A stretch of 64,000 nucleotides of DNA. Origin: Sphingobium faniae. Its GTDB lineage: Bacteria > Pseudomonadota > Alphaproteobacteria > Sphingomonadales > Sphingomonadaceae. The DNA lies in NCBI GenBank assembly GCA_900100475.1, contig FMTU01000002.1:310001-374000 (forward strand). The letters run 5' to 3'. Shown one piece after another: positions 1-7,127 of the stretch. Position numbers and translations under genes: made by a program. Within the stretch, counting starts at the first letter, position 1. Each line of letters opens with the position of its first letter. A model generated the notes under the pieces. It did no database searches. It worked only from the letters and a program-made list of their open reading frames with translations, and had not been told where the DNA came from.

Positions 1-225
1 GGGCCGCAACACGCCGACCATCGCGCCGATGATCGGCTGCACCCCTTCGCCCTTGCAGGCGTCGGAAAAGGCCATGGAGCCGTAAAGCCCGTTCCGGTCC
101 GTGATCGCCGCCGCCGGAAAGCCCAGCGCCTTGGCCTGTTTGGCGATCTTCTTGGGGTCGATCGCCCCTTCCAGCATGGTGAAGGATGACAATATGCGAA
201 GGGGAACGAAACCGGCGTGAGACAT
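1..225 (-). CDS. dnaE: DNA polymerase III subunit alpha (partial, N-terminus only)
   Basis: The first 75 residues of the catalytic subunit of the replicative DNA polymerase; the rest lies outside the window. The peptide begins MSHAGFVPLRILSSF, then TMLEGAIDPKKIAKQAK, and contains ITDRNGLYGSMAFSDACK, which matches the N-terminal PHP domain of bacterial DnaE. The metal-binding HxH of active PHP domains is absent: the motif reads P-L-R-I-L, so this PHP domain is probably structural, as in many proteobacterial DnaE proteins. The ATG at 225 is the only good start. The gene diverges from the Yip1-family gene, with 136 bases between the starts. Confidence 0.9.
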   Translation of the reverse strand, partial: MSHAGFVPLRILSSFTMLEGAIDPKKIAKQAKALGFPAAAITDRNGLYGSMAFSDACKGEGVQPIIGAMVGVLRP

Positions 226-361
226 GGCCGTATTATGCACCCCCGGCGCTTCAACGCCAGCCCCGCGACATCGAAAGCTGGGGATAAGCGCGCCAGATAG
301 CGCTTGCCTTATCCGCCCGAAATTGATCCACTCCCCCGTAACGAACAGGGAGAATGCCAAG

Positions 362-1531
362 ATGACGGACGTGAACCCGGTTTCCACCCCGCCCAGCATC
401 GTCGACAGGGCCAAGGCGATCATCCTGAAGCCCAAGGAAGAATGGGGCGTCATCGACGCCGAACCGGCGACCATCGGCGGCATCTTCACCGGCTATGTCC
501 TGATCCTCGCCGCCATCCCGCCGCTCGCTGCGCTGATCGGGGGACAGATTTTCGGCTATGGCGCCATGGGCATCACCTTCCGCCCGTCGCTCATGGGCGC
601 GATCAGCATGGCCATCGCCCATTATGTCTTCGCGCTGATCGGCCTCTTCGTCCTTGCGCTCATCATCGACTTCCTCGCGCCGCAATTCGGCGGCCGGAAG
701 GACAGGGTGAAGGCGTTCAAGGTCGCCGCCTATTCCGGCACGGCGGGCTGGCTCGCGGGCATCTTCGCACTGGTGCCGTCGCTCTCGATCCTCGGCATCC
801 TTGGCCTTTATAGCCTTTACCTCCTCTATCTCGGCCTGCCGCGCCTGATGAAAACGCCGGAGGACAAGGCGCTGGTTTACACTATCGTCACTGTGATCGC
901 CGCCGCGATTCTCTTCATCGTCGCTGGCGCGCTGGCGCGTCCCTTCGGCTCCATGTTCGGCGGCGGCTATGGCCCTTCCACGGTGAGCGGCGAAATGACC
1001 GTCCCCGGCGTCGGCAAGGTAGACCTCGGCAAACTCGACGCCGCCAGCAAGCAGATGGAAGCCACCGCGAAGAAGATGGAAGACGCCGCCCGGAACGGCA
1101 CGTCCGCCGCCATCGCCCCTGCCGCGCTTCAGGCGCTGCTGCCTGAAAAGATCGGCCGCTTCACCCGCACGGAAGTCGAAAGCAGCGGCATGTCGGCGGG
1201 CGCCCGCGCCAGCGCGCGCTACACGGCGGGCGATGACGATATTGATCTGGAAGTCACGGACATAGCCGTCGCGGGCGCCTTTGCCGGCCTTGGCGCTGCG
1301 CTCAACGTCCAGTCCAGCAAGCAGACCGCGACCGGCTATGAAAAGACGGAGACCATAGACGGCCGCATCGTGACGGAAGAATGGGACGGCCAGAGCCGCC
1401 ATGGAAAGTTCGGCACCACGCTGGCCAACCGCTTCATGGTGGAAGCAAGCGGCACCGTCGCGAATATCGACGAACTGAAAGCCGCCGTGAACGCCATCGG
1501 CCTCGATCGCCTCGCCGCATTGGCGAAGTGA
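362..1531 (+). CDS. Yip1-family membrane protein with soluble C-terminal tail
   Basis: A 389-residue inner-membrane protein. The N-terminal half (about residues 10-215) has the Yip1 pattern: an amphipathic RAKAIILKPKEEW segment, the AEPATIGGIFTGY stretch and then about five hydrophobic helices. The C-terminal 170 residues are soluble, rich in Ala and Lys near residues 225-255, and unlike anything I recognise. I chose the ATG at 362, which has an AGGGAG ribosome site a few bases upstream; the longer frame from 224 has no such support. No substrate or pathway can be assigned. Yip1 proteins in eukaryotes act in vesicle transport, but the bacterial role is unknown. Confidence 0.75.
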   Translation: MTDVNPVSTPPSIVDRAKAIILKPKEEWGVIDAEPATIGGIFTGYVLILAAIPPLAALIGGQIFGYGAMGITFRPSLMGAISMAIAHYVFALIGLFVLALIIDFLAPQFGGRKDRVKAFKVAAYSGTAGWLAGIFALVPSLSILGILGLYSLYLLYLGLPRLMKTPEDKALVYTIVTVIAAAILFIVAGALARPFGSMFGGGYGPSTVSGEMTVPGVGKVDLGKLDAASKQMEATAKKMEDAARNGTSAAIAPAALQALLPEKIGRFTRTEVESSGMSAGARASARYTAGDDDIDLEVTDIAVAGAFAGLGAALNVQSSKQTATGYEKTETIDGRIVTEEWDGQSRHGKFGTTLANRFMVEASGTVANIDELKAAVNAIGLDRLAALAK

Positions 1532-1540
1532 GGACAGAAA

Positions 1541-1626
1541 CGGGTGGGGAGTTCCCTCGCCCAACTTCGCCTGGCCTCGCTCCGCTCGACAAGGCTTTGT
1601 AACCTTCTCCCACAAGGGAAGAAGGA
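1541..1626. repeat. GC-rich dispersed intergenic repeat, copy 1
   Basis: It contains the hairpin CCTTCTCCC (1603-1611) / GGGAAGAAGG (1616-1625) preceded by a run of CCTCGCTCCGCTCGACAAGG type. Similar short C-rich/G-rich hairpins recur near 35824, 38721, 53224 and 61830, always between genes. Confidence 0.55.
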
Positions 1627-1744
1627 TCAGCGAATGTCCGCAACTGGCCGAACGCCCCAAAAAACCTGGCGTCGATCGACATTCAGGAGATGGCGTAACG
1701 AGCCGAAGGCCAGCGCCAGCTAAAATGGTGGATTTCCGTGACCC

Positions 1745-1799
1745 TTGAAACGAGTCACGTGCCTCGTTTCAACGCAGCGTACTCAAAGTATGTGAGTAC
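1745..1799. repeat. Two adjacent perfect or near-perfect palindromes
   Basis: First palindrome: TTGAAACGAG (1745-1754) and CTCGTTTCAA (1763-1772) are perfect 10-base arms around a spacer that itself contains CACGTG. Second palindrome: GTACTCA (1779-1785) and TGAGTAC (1793-1799) with a 7-base spacer. Neither is followed by a T-run, so they do not look like ordinary terminators. Confidence 0.65.
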
Positions 1800-1855
1800 C
1801 GGAAGCACGAAGAGCCGCCATTTGCAGGCCGTCAGAACTGAATGTCGATTGGTCC

Positions 1856-1956
1856 TAGAGTCGTTCCGGTTCTGATTGAACCGAAACGCCTCTAAATTAT
1901 CCTTTGATTATCGTGATTTCCGAGTCGCCAGATGATTCCATCTGGCTCGAAATCAC
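1856..1956. repeat. Two long imperfect palindromes (REP-like)
   Basis: The first (1856-1894) has 17-base arms with two mismatches: TAGAG, CGTT and CGGTTC on the left, mirrored by GAACCG, AACG and CTCTA on the right. The second (1913-1956) pairs GTGATTTC...CCAGATG with CATCTGG...GAAATCAC around a 4-base loop, and ends one base from the popZ stop codon. They resemble the TAGAGCG...CGCTCTA palindromes scattered in alphaproteobacterial genomes (family resemblance from memory). Confidence 0.6.
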
Positions 1957-1957
1957 T

Positions 1958-2446
1958 CTAGCGCCCGGTGATGCGCTGGATTTCCTTCGCCACCATATCC
2001 TCGACCAGCGCGGGCAGGCGGGCGTCCAGCCATTCCTTCAGCATCGGGCGCAGCATGGCGCGGACCAATCCTTCCAGCGTGTTCTCCCCACCCTCTTTGG
2101 GCGTCACCAGCATCGAGGACAGCGCCGACAGCGAATGGCGGGCAGCGACTTCGCTTTCGACCGACAGGATGCCGTCGCCTTCCAGTGCCTCCGGCGCGGC
2201 GGCGGCAGGGGAGAAAACGGACATGGACTCGTCCTCCATCCCGACCTCATCGGTCAGTTCCAGCACTTCCTCGGCAACAGGTTCGATCGCCGGCGCAGGC
2301 ACGCCCAGTTCCACCGGGGCTTTCGCTTCGCCACGACCGCGGCGCGGCGCGGCCTGCTGCACGGCCTCCTCGCCTTCCTCGGCGATGATGCGCTTGATGG
2401 ACGAGAGGATCTCTTCCATCGAGGGTTCCTTGCTCATGTCACCCAT
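1958..2446 (-). CDS. popZ: PopZ-type polar organizing protein (DUF2497)
   Basis: A 162-residue acidic protein. The N-terminal amphipathic helix MSKEPSMEEILSSIKRII closely resembles the partner-binding helix of Caulobacter PopZ, the middle is a Pro/Glu-rich linker (about residues 35-95, including VLELTDE), and the C-terminal TLEGLVRAMLRPMLKEWLD helix pair is the oligomerisation region. PopZ forms a polar scaffold that anchors the chromosome centromere and recruits cell-cycle proteins; that role is inferred here. The ATG at 2446 is preceded by AGGGGA. It is the last gene of a pcm-tolC-popZ minus-strand group. The low-complexity middle leaves little doubt about family but some about function. 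Confidence 0.85.
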   Translation of the reverse strand: MGDMSKEPSMEEILSSIKRIIAEEGEEAVQQAAPRRGRGEAKAPVELGVPAPAIEPVAEEVLELTDEVGMEDESMSVFSPAAAAPEALEGDGILSVESEVAARHSLSALSSMLVTPKEGGENTLEGLVRAMLRPMLKEWLDARLPALVEDMVAKEIQRITGR

Positions 2447-2513
2447 GGACGTCCCCTAAAGGCTTTTTTTCGGCCCTGCCCGCTCTCAAGACCATGTAAA
2501 CAAACCCGCCAGC

Positions 2514-4001
2514 TCAGGGCTGTGCGGTTTCCGCTTCCACATTGGCGTTTTGCGCGGGCGTGTCAACGGTGCGCGTCGCCTGCGGCGTGGGCGCGCGATC
2601 ATAGTCCCAGTCGAACCATTTACCCTTTACCCGGTCATAATTGACCATCGGATCGTAGAGAGCGCCCCCCTCCAGCCCCAGATCGCGCGCTTCGGCATGG
2701 CCCATGGCGGCCAGCAGGCTAAAGCCCGCGACATAGGCGTTGCGCCGCGCCGACACCAGTTCCACGCGGGCGTTGAGCGCCTCCTGCTCGGCATTGAGGA
2801 TGTCGAGGATTGTCCGGCTGCCCACCGAATTTTCCGCCCGCACGCCTTCGAGCGACAGGCTGGCGGCATCCACCGCCTTCTGGCTGGACGCGATGGTCTG
2901 GAGCGACGCCTGCCAACTGGCGTAGGATGCGCGCGTCTGGGCGATGACGCCGCGCTCCACCTCGATCTGCTGCTCCATCGCCTGCGATTCGAACGCCTGG
3001 CTCTGCCGCACCCGCGCGCCGGGGCCACCGCCCTGATAAAGCGGGATGTTGAGCTGCACTCCGGCGACCGCCTGCTTGTTGATCTGGGGGCTGCGAACGG
3101 TGGTGCCATCCTCCAACACATTGTCGGGCAGCGTATCGAGATAGTTGGTGTAACCGGCCTGCGTGAAGGCCGACAGGCGCGGCGATGTGCCCGCCTTCGC
3201 CACCTTCACGTCATAGCGCGCGGCGTCGCTGGCCCTCTTCGCGGCGAGGATGTCGGGATTGTCGTTGAGCGCCACCTGCACCGCTGCTGCCGGTGATTCA
3301 GGAAGGCCCGGCAAAGCGGGCGGCGGCTCCAGATCGTCCGGCGCGTCGCCCACCAGCGCGACATAATTTTCCCGGCTGGCGATCAGGTTCGCTTCGGCCG
3401 TCTGCAAATCGGACCGTGCGAGCGCCAGACGCGATTGGGACTGCGCGACATCGGTGCGCGTCACGTCGCCAACCTCGAACCGGTCGTTCGTCGCCTGCAA
3501 ATTGACGTCCAGCACATTCACATTGGCGCGGTTCAATGACACGATCGCGCTGTCGCGGATCACGTCCATATAGGCGGCCACCACCTGCGAGAAAATGCTC
3601 GCTTCCGTGCCGCGCAGATTGGCCTGCCCCGCTTCGACCCTGACCTTCGCCGCCTTGACGCCGTTCCGCACGGCCCCGCCGGAATAGATCGGGACACTGA
3701 GTTGCGCGCTGGCGTCGACCGTCCGCTGCGGCGAGGTGAAGCTGATCGTCGGCTTCAATATGCTTTCGGAATAGCTGCCCGTCGCGTCCAGCGCAGGCCG
3801 TCCTGCGGCCTTCTGAATCGGCACATTCTCGTCCGTTGCCCGCTGGCCTGCTCGCGCGCCCGTCAGCGTCGGATTGGAGCGATAGGCCTTGACAAGCGCG
3901 CCCTGCAATGTCTCGCCCCAGGCCGGGCCGATCATAGCGGAGGAACCCAGCAGTAACGCCGTAGCGGCGCAGAGCCGGAAGGAAGATCGCCTTGCCGTCA
4001 T
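2514..4001 (-). CDS. tolC: TolC-family outer-membrane efflux/secretion channel
   Basis: A 495-residue outer-membrane protein. It has a signal peptide (LCAATALLLGSSAMIGPAWG, cleavage near residue 30) and then two TolC repeats, with LQGALVKAYRSNPTL at the start of the first and FEVGDVTRTDVAQSQSRL in its second helix. The second half holds SVGSRTILDILNAEQE, a TolC hallmark. It forms the trimeric tunnel for type I secretion or RND/MFS pumps. I chose the ATG at 4001 (GGGA upstream) because it gives a clean signal peptide; the frame is open further upstream into pcm. It lies 14 bases after pcm, probably in the same transcript. A second, NodT-type channel is encoded at 17059-18576. Confidence 0.93.
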   Translation of the reverse strand: MTARRSSFRLCAATALLLGSSAMIGPAWGETLQGALVKAYRSNPTLTGARAGQRATDENVPIQKAAGRPALDATGSYSESILKPTISFTSPQRTVDASAQLSVPIYSGGAVRNGVKAAKVRVEAGQANLRGTEASIFSQVVAAYMDVIRDSAIVSLNRANVNVLDVNLQATNDRFEVGDVTRTDVAQSQSRLALARSDLQTAEANLIASRENYVALVGDAPDDLEPPPALPGLPESPAAAVQVALNDNPDILAAKRASDAARYDVKVAKAGTSPRLSAFTQAGYTNYLDTLPDNVLEDGTTVRSPQINKQAVAGVQLNIPLYQGGGPGARVRQSQAFESQAMEQQIEVERGVIAQTRASYASWQASLQTIASSQKAVDAASLSLEGVRAENSVGSRTILDILNAEQEALNARVELVSARRNAYVAGFSLLAAMGHAEARDLGLEGGALYDPMVNYDRVKGKWFDWDYDRAPTPQATRTVDTPAQNANVEAETAQP

Positions 4002-4015
4002 CAGTTCCCGTCTCT

Positions 4016-4648
4016 TCAGAAAGTGAAACGTTCTGGCGCGGCAAAGCCCGGCAGCACCACCATTTCGATGTCCGCCAGCCGCGACAGCCCCAGCGCGCCC
4101 GCCACGACGCGGCCGCTGCACAAGCGCGTGACGCCCCGTTCGACAAGGCCCGTCACGACCCGCCCGCCTTCGGCAAGTTGGGCGACAAGGGCCGCCGGCA
4201 CTTCCTGCACCGCGCCGTCGATGAACAGCACGTCATAAGGTGCGCCAGCCGCCGCGCCCGCGCCAAGCGATCCTCGCACCACGGTCGCGCCGGGCGCCGC
4301 GATCTCCGGCCCGCCGTCTTCCTCAACGGCAGTAACGACAGCGCCCAGTTCGACGAGAAGCGTCGCGCTATAGCCCATGGCCGCGCCAATCAGCAGCACC
4401 TTGTCGCCGGTTTCGACCTGCGCTTCCTTGAGCAGCCGGCCCGTCGCCAGCGGCGGATTGAGCGCGCGCCCGCCTGACAGGGGCACTGCCCGGTCGATAT
4501 AAGCCATAGCGCGGCGTTCGGCGGGCAGAAAATCCTCCCGCGGCACCCGGGCCATCACCGCGATCACGCGCGGGTCGTCCACATCGCTGGTGCGAAGCTG
4601 GCTTTCGACCATGGCGGTCCGCATCGATGAAAAACTCTGCTCGGTCAC
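4016..4648 (-). CDS. pcm: Protein-L-isoaspartate O-methyltransferase family protein
   Basis: A 210-residue cytosolic methyltransferase that would use SAM to methylate L-isoaspartyl residues in damaged proteins. It has the PCMT N-terminal helix AMVESQLRTSDVDDPRV, then the PLSGGRALNPPLATGRL segment and the SAM-binding KVLLIGAAMGYSATLL. The classical substrate-site motif is degenerate, so the activity may differ, as is common for this alphaproteobacterial subgroup. I chose the GTG at 4648, with GAGGA just upstream; the longer frame runs through the promoter and against the tRNA-Cys region. First gene of the pcm-tolC-popZ group. Confidence 0.85.
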   Translation of the reverse strand: MTEQSFSSMRTAMVESQLRTSDVDDPRVIAVMARVPREDFLPAERRAMAYIDRAVPLSGGRALNPPLATGRLLKEAQVETGDKVLLIGAAMGYSATLLVELGAVVTAVEEDGGPEIAAPGATVVRGSLGAGAAAGAPYDVLFIDGAVQEVPAALVAQLAEGGRVVTGLVERGVTRLCSGRVVAGALGLSRLADIEMVVLPGFAAPERFTF

Positions 4649-4669
4649 GACGTTCCTCGCTTGGCATAA

Positions 4670-4691
4670 CTGTATTGATAATACAATACAG
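4670..4691. promoter_or_regulatory. Candidate operator upstream of pcm
   Basis: A perfect 8-base inverted repeat CTGTATTG / CAATACAG with a 6-base AT-rich spacer, about 20 bases upstream of the pcm start. It is the right size and place for a dimeric repressor site controlling the pcm-tolC-popZ operon. The regulator is unknown. Confidence 0.5.
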
Positions 4692-4838
4692 CAAGACGTT
4701 CCCTGACCTCTAGAGCAGCGCAAAGCCCACGCCAAGCGCCTTTGCGCGAAGCGGGGCCAGATTCTTGGAAGATATGGCGATGAGCGCGCTTGACTTTGCC
4801 ACCAAAGCCGCACATTTGCGGCCTCCACCATTCAGGAC

Positions 4839-4912
4839 GGCCCGATGGCGGAGTGGTGACGCAGCGGACTGCAAATCCGTATACGCCGGTTCGATTCCGG
4901 CTCGGGCCTCCA
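4839..4912 (+). tRNA. tRNA-Cys (GCA)
   Basis: Full cloverleaf: acceptor GGCCCGA pairs with TCGGGCC, the anticodon loop is CTGCAAA with anticodon GCA, and the T arm is GCCGGTTCGATTCCGGC. U73 (the usual cysteine discriminator) and an encoded CCA end the gene. Confidence 0.97.
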
Positions 4913-4974
4913 AAATCCTGCCTGGCGCTGCCCGGCTCTCGACTTTCGCACCTCGCGCCGTCTAAAGCTGGGAC

Positions 4975-5658
4975 ATGATGAAGCTGTTCATTGGCAATAA
5001 GGCCTATTCGAGCTGGTCCCTGCGCGGTTGGCTGGCGTGCAAGCTGTCTGGCCTGCCGTTCGAGGAGGTGGTCGTCCCCCTCTATGACGAAGCCTGGGAG
5101 AAGCGACGCGAGGGCGACGAATTCGCGCCGTCCTCTGGCAAGGTGCCGATCCTGTGGGATGGCGACGACATCGTCGTGTGGGACAGTCTGGCCATCATAG
5201 AATATCTCAATGAGAAGGCGGGCGGCGACAGATTCTGGCCCACCGATCCCGCCGCGCGCGCCATGGCCCGTTCCATGGCGGCGGAGATGCACAGCAGCTT
5301 TGCCGCGCTCCGTCGCGAGCATGGCATGAATATCCGCCAGATCTACGACCCCGCGCCTCCGTCCGAAGCGGTGGCGCAGGACATAGCCCGCATCATGCAG
5401 CTCTGGGCGGAGGCGCGCGCGCGCCATGACGGGGAAGGAGACTTCCTGTTCGGGGAGTTCGGGGCGGCGGACGTGATGTTTGCGCCGGTGGTGACGCGGT
5501 TCATCACATACCAACTCCCCGTCGCCCGCTTCGCGCAGGCCTATATGCGGGCGGTCATAGCCCATCCGTGGATGCAGGAATGGATCGGCGGCGCGCAGGC
5601 CGAGGAGTGGGTGATCGACCGCTTCGAAGCGCCGGCACAGGCAGACGACCGGGCCTGA
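4975..5658 (+). CDS. Glutathione S-transferase family protein
   Basis: A 227-residue cytosolic protein. The N-terminal thioredoxin-like domain starts MMKLFIGNKAYSSWSLRGW, with a Ser/Tyr-rich active-site turn typical of zeta/beta-like GSTs, and carries KVPILWDGDDIVVWDSLAI with the conserved Ser of the glutathione site. A helical C-terminal domain follows (about residues 90-215). It should conjugate glutathione to electrophiles; the substrate is unknown. Two in-frame ATG codons (4975, 4978) make the exact start ambiguous by one residue, and the ribosome site is weak. It ends 3 bases from the convergent chromate-transporter remnant. Confidence 0.85.
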   Translation: MMKLFIGNKAYSSWSLRGWLACKLSGLPFEEVVVPLYDEAWEKRREGDEFAPSSGKVPILWDGDDIVVWDSLAIIEYLNEKAGGDRFWPTDPAARAMARSMAAEMHSSFAALRREHGMNIRQIYDPAPPSEAVAQDIARIMQLWAEARARHDGEGDFLFGEFGAADVMFAPVVTRFITYQLPVARFAQAYMRAVIAHPWMQEWIGGAQAEEWVIDRFEAPAQADDRA

Positions 5659-5661
5659 AGC

Positions 5662-6067
5662 CTATCGCCAGACCAGCCAGCCCACTGCCGCGCCCGTGAC
5701 GACGAGGCAGGCGTCGCCCAGCCTCCCTTGAGCCGCCACGACGCGAACAGGCTTGCCCCGACCAGCAGGACCGCCGGAAACCAGTCGCCCGTCCGGCCAA
5801 AGGTCGATGCGCCCAGTTGCAGCAGCGTCGCAACGATCGTGCCGACGAATCCACTGCGTCGAGAAAGCGGTGCAGCAACCGATTTTCGACCACTGCCTCC
5901 AACCGTTCGAAGATCATGGAAAAGGCAAAGGGGGGAGGAAAATCCCTGCCGTCATAGCGACGGCGCCCCGCTACCCCAAAGGCCAGGCAGCCGAAACGCA
6001 GGAATCCGCCAAACAGGGCGGGAAGGGAAAGCAATGGAGGCGAACCGGCGTCCTTTTCCGTCATCAT
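5662..6067 (-). pseudogene. chrA: Decayed chromate transporter gene (chrA remnant)
   Basis: The ATG pair at 6067/6064 has a GGGAG ribosome site and starts a typical ChrA N-terminus (LPALFGGFLRFGCLAFG). The frame then jumps directly to a C-terminal segment: GAVAMTAGIFLP in one frame, FAFSMIFERLEAVVENRLL in a second after a run of six C, FVGTIVATLLQLGAS and RTGDWFPAVLLVGAS in a third, and CLVVTGAAVGWLVWR before a TAG at 5662. The middle of the protein (most membrane helices) is missing. The gene therefore carries one large internal deletion and about three frameshifts and cannot encode a working chromate/anion transporter. Reading the pieces together as ChrA is from family knowledge. Confidence 0.75.
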
Positions 6068-6111
6068 AGCTCCCGACCGCAAAGCGGTCTTTACAGGAGC
6101 AGACTTCACGG

Positions 6112-6150
6112 AAATAAAAAGAGCCGGAGAGCATATCGCCCCCGGCCCTT
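6112..6150 (-). terminator. Rho-independent terminator after ndk
   Basis: On the minus strand, GGGCCGG (6148-6142) pairs with CCGGCTC (6127-6121, one G-T wobble), followed by TTTTTATTT. It lies about 25 bases after the ndk stop codon. Confidence 0.8.
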
Positions 6151-6174
6151 TTGTCTCTTTACGCCTCGCAGCGA

Positions 6175-6597
6175 TCAGCCGACGATGTCTTCCGGCTTGA
6201 AGAAATAGGCGATTTCGACCGCGGCATTTTCTTCGCTGTCCGAACCGTGGACCGAATTGGCTTCGATCGATTCGGCATATTCCTTGCGGATGGTGCCCTC
6301 GTCGGCATTGGCCGGATTGGTGGCGCCCATGATGTCGCGGTTGCGCTTCACGGCGTCTTCACCTTCCAGCACCTGCACGACGACCGGGCCGGAGATCATG
6401 AAGGCTACCAGATCGGCGAAGAAGGGGCGTTCCTTATGGACCGCGTAGAAGCCTTCGGCCTGCTCGCGGCTCATGCGGATGCGTCTGGAAGCGACGACCC
6501 GCAGGCCCGCTTCTTCCAGCTTCCGGGTGACGGCGCCCGTCAGGTTGCGACGGGTCGCATCGGGCTTGATGATCGAAAATGTGCGCGTGACGGCCAT
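6175..6597 (-). CDS. ndk: Nucleoside diphosphate kinase
   Basis: A 140-residue kinase that transfers the gamma phosphate of ATP to NDPs and dNDPs. It has the N-terminal [17 protein letters not shown] with the nucleotide-binding Lys, and the catalytic His in [10 protein letters not shown] (His117). Length is normal for bacterial Ndk. It is the last gene of the pepA-holC-ndk group, 92 bases after holC, and is followed by a strong terminator. Confidence 0.97.
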   Translation of the reverse strand: MAVTRTFSIIKPDATRRNLTGAVTRKLEEAGLRVVASRRIRMSREQAEGFYAVHKERPFFADLVAFMISGPVVVQVLEGEDAVKRNRDIMGATNPANADEGTIRKEYAESIEANSVHGSDSEENAAVEIAYFFKPEDIVG

Positions 6598-6689
6598 AAA
6601 ACCCGAAAACTCCGAAATGTTTGGGATAAGATCGCGCGCCCTTTAGACCGGGCGGCTTTCCGCTGCAAGAGGCGTGTGAAGGCGGCGGA

Positions 6690-7127
6690 TCAGGCGACGC
6701 GAACCCATTTGCGGCCATCCTGCCGCCAGAAACGCGGCTCGACCCCTTCCCGCTTCGCCAGCGTTCGCCAGCTTTCCCGCGCCGCCTCGATCGTGTCGGC
6801 GTCGAAAAAGTGAAAGGCCCGCTCGAACTCCAGCGCCTCGTCCCGCCAGAGGCCATCGGCCAGCGCCACATGCCGCGCGCCATTGCCCGCCGCGCAAGCC
6901 TGAGACAGCAGGATGGGCTGGATGCCTTCCCGCTCCTCCCCGGCATGGCCATGGGCGAGGAAGCTCTCCGCCGGTCCGCCCCAAAGCCCGGCGGAAATCC
7001 GCGCCAGCTTTTCCGGTCCGGTGGCGACCACCAGCAGCCGTTCCCCCAGACCCAGCACCCGCGCCGCGATAGCGGGCAGCACCTGTTCCACGGGATCGCG
7101 GCTGAGTTGGTAGAAGTCCACCTGCAT
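6690..7127 (-). CDS. holC: DNA polymerase III subunit chi
   Basis: A 145-residue clamp-loader accessory protein that links the Pol III holoenzyme to SSB. It begins MQVDFYQLSRDPVEQVLP, the usual chi start, and contains the RLLVVATGPEKLARI and FLAHGHAGEE segments of the family. The start is fixed by a TGATG overlap with the pepA stop codon, which implies translational coupling. The pepA-holC pairing is conserved in many proteobacteria. Confidence 0.92.
   Translation of the reverse strand: MQVDFYQLSRDPVEQVLPAIAARVLGLGERLLVVATGPEKLARISAGLWGGPAESFLAHGHAGEEREGIQPILLSQACAAGNGARHVALADGLWRDEALEFERAFHFFDADTIEAARESWRTLAKREGVEPRFWRQDGRKWVRVA

Larger units (their letters stand above)
1532..1957. other. 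Palindrome-rich intergenic region, no gene seen
   Basis: This 426-base gap between the Yip1 gene and the convergent popZ gene has no convincing reading frame. It holds a GC-rich dispersed repeat (1541-1626), two short palindromes (1745-1772 and 1779-1799) and two long imperfect palindromes (1856-1894 and 1913-1956), each listed separately. The stretch 1800-1855 has no feature I can name. Confidence 0.7.

Noticed and set aside
251..1660. Long minus-strand frame opposite the Yip1-family gene
   Set aside because: Composition typical of the antisense frame of a GC-rich gene; no motif or start signal.
5555..6109. Minus-strand 184-codon frame read as an intact gene
   Set aside because: It contains only fragments of ChrA in frame and runs into the GST gene on the other strand; better explained as a pseudogene.
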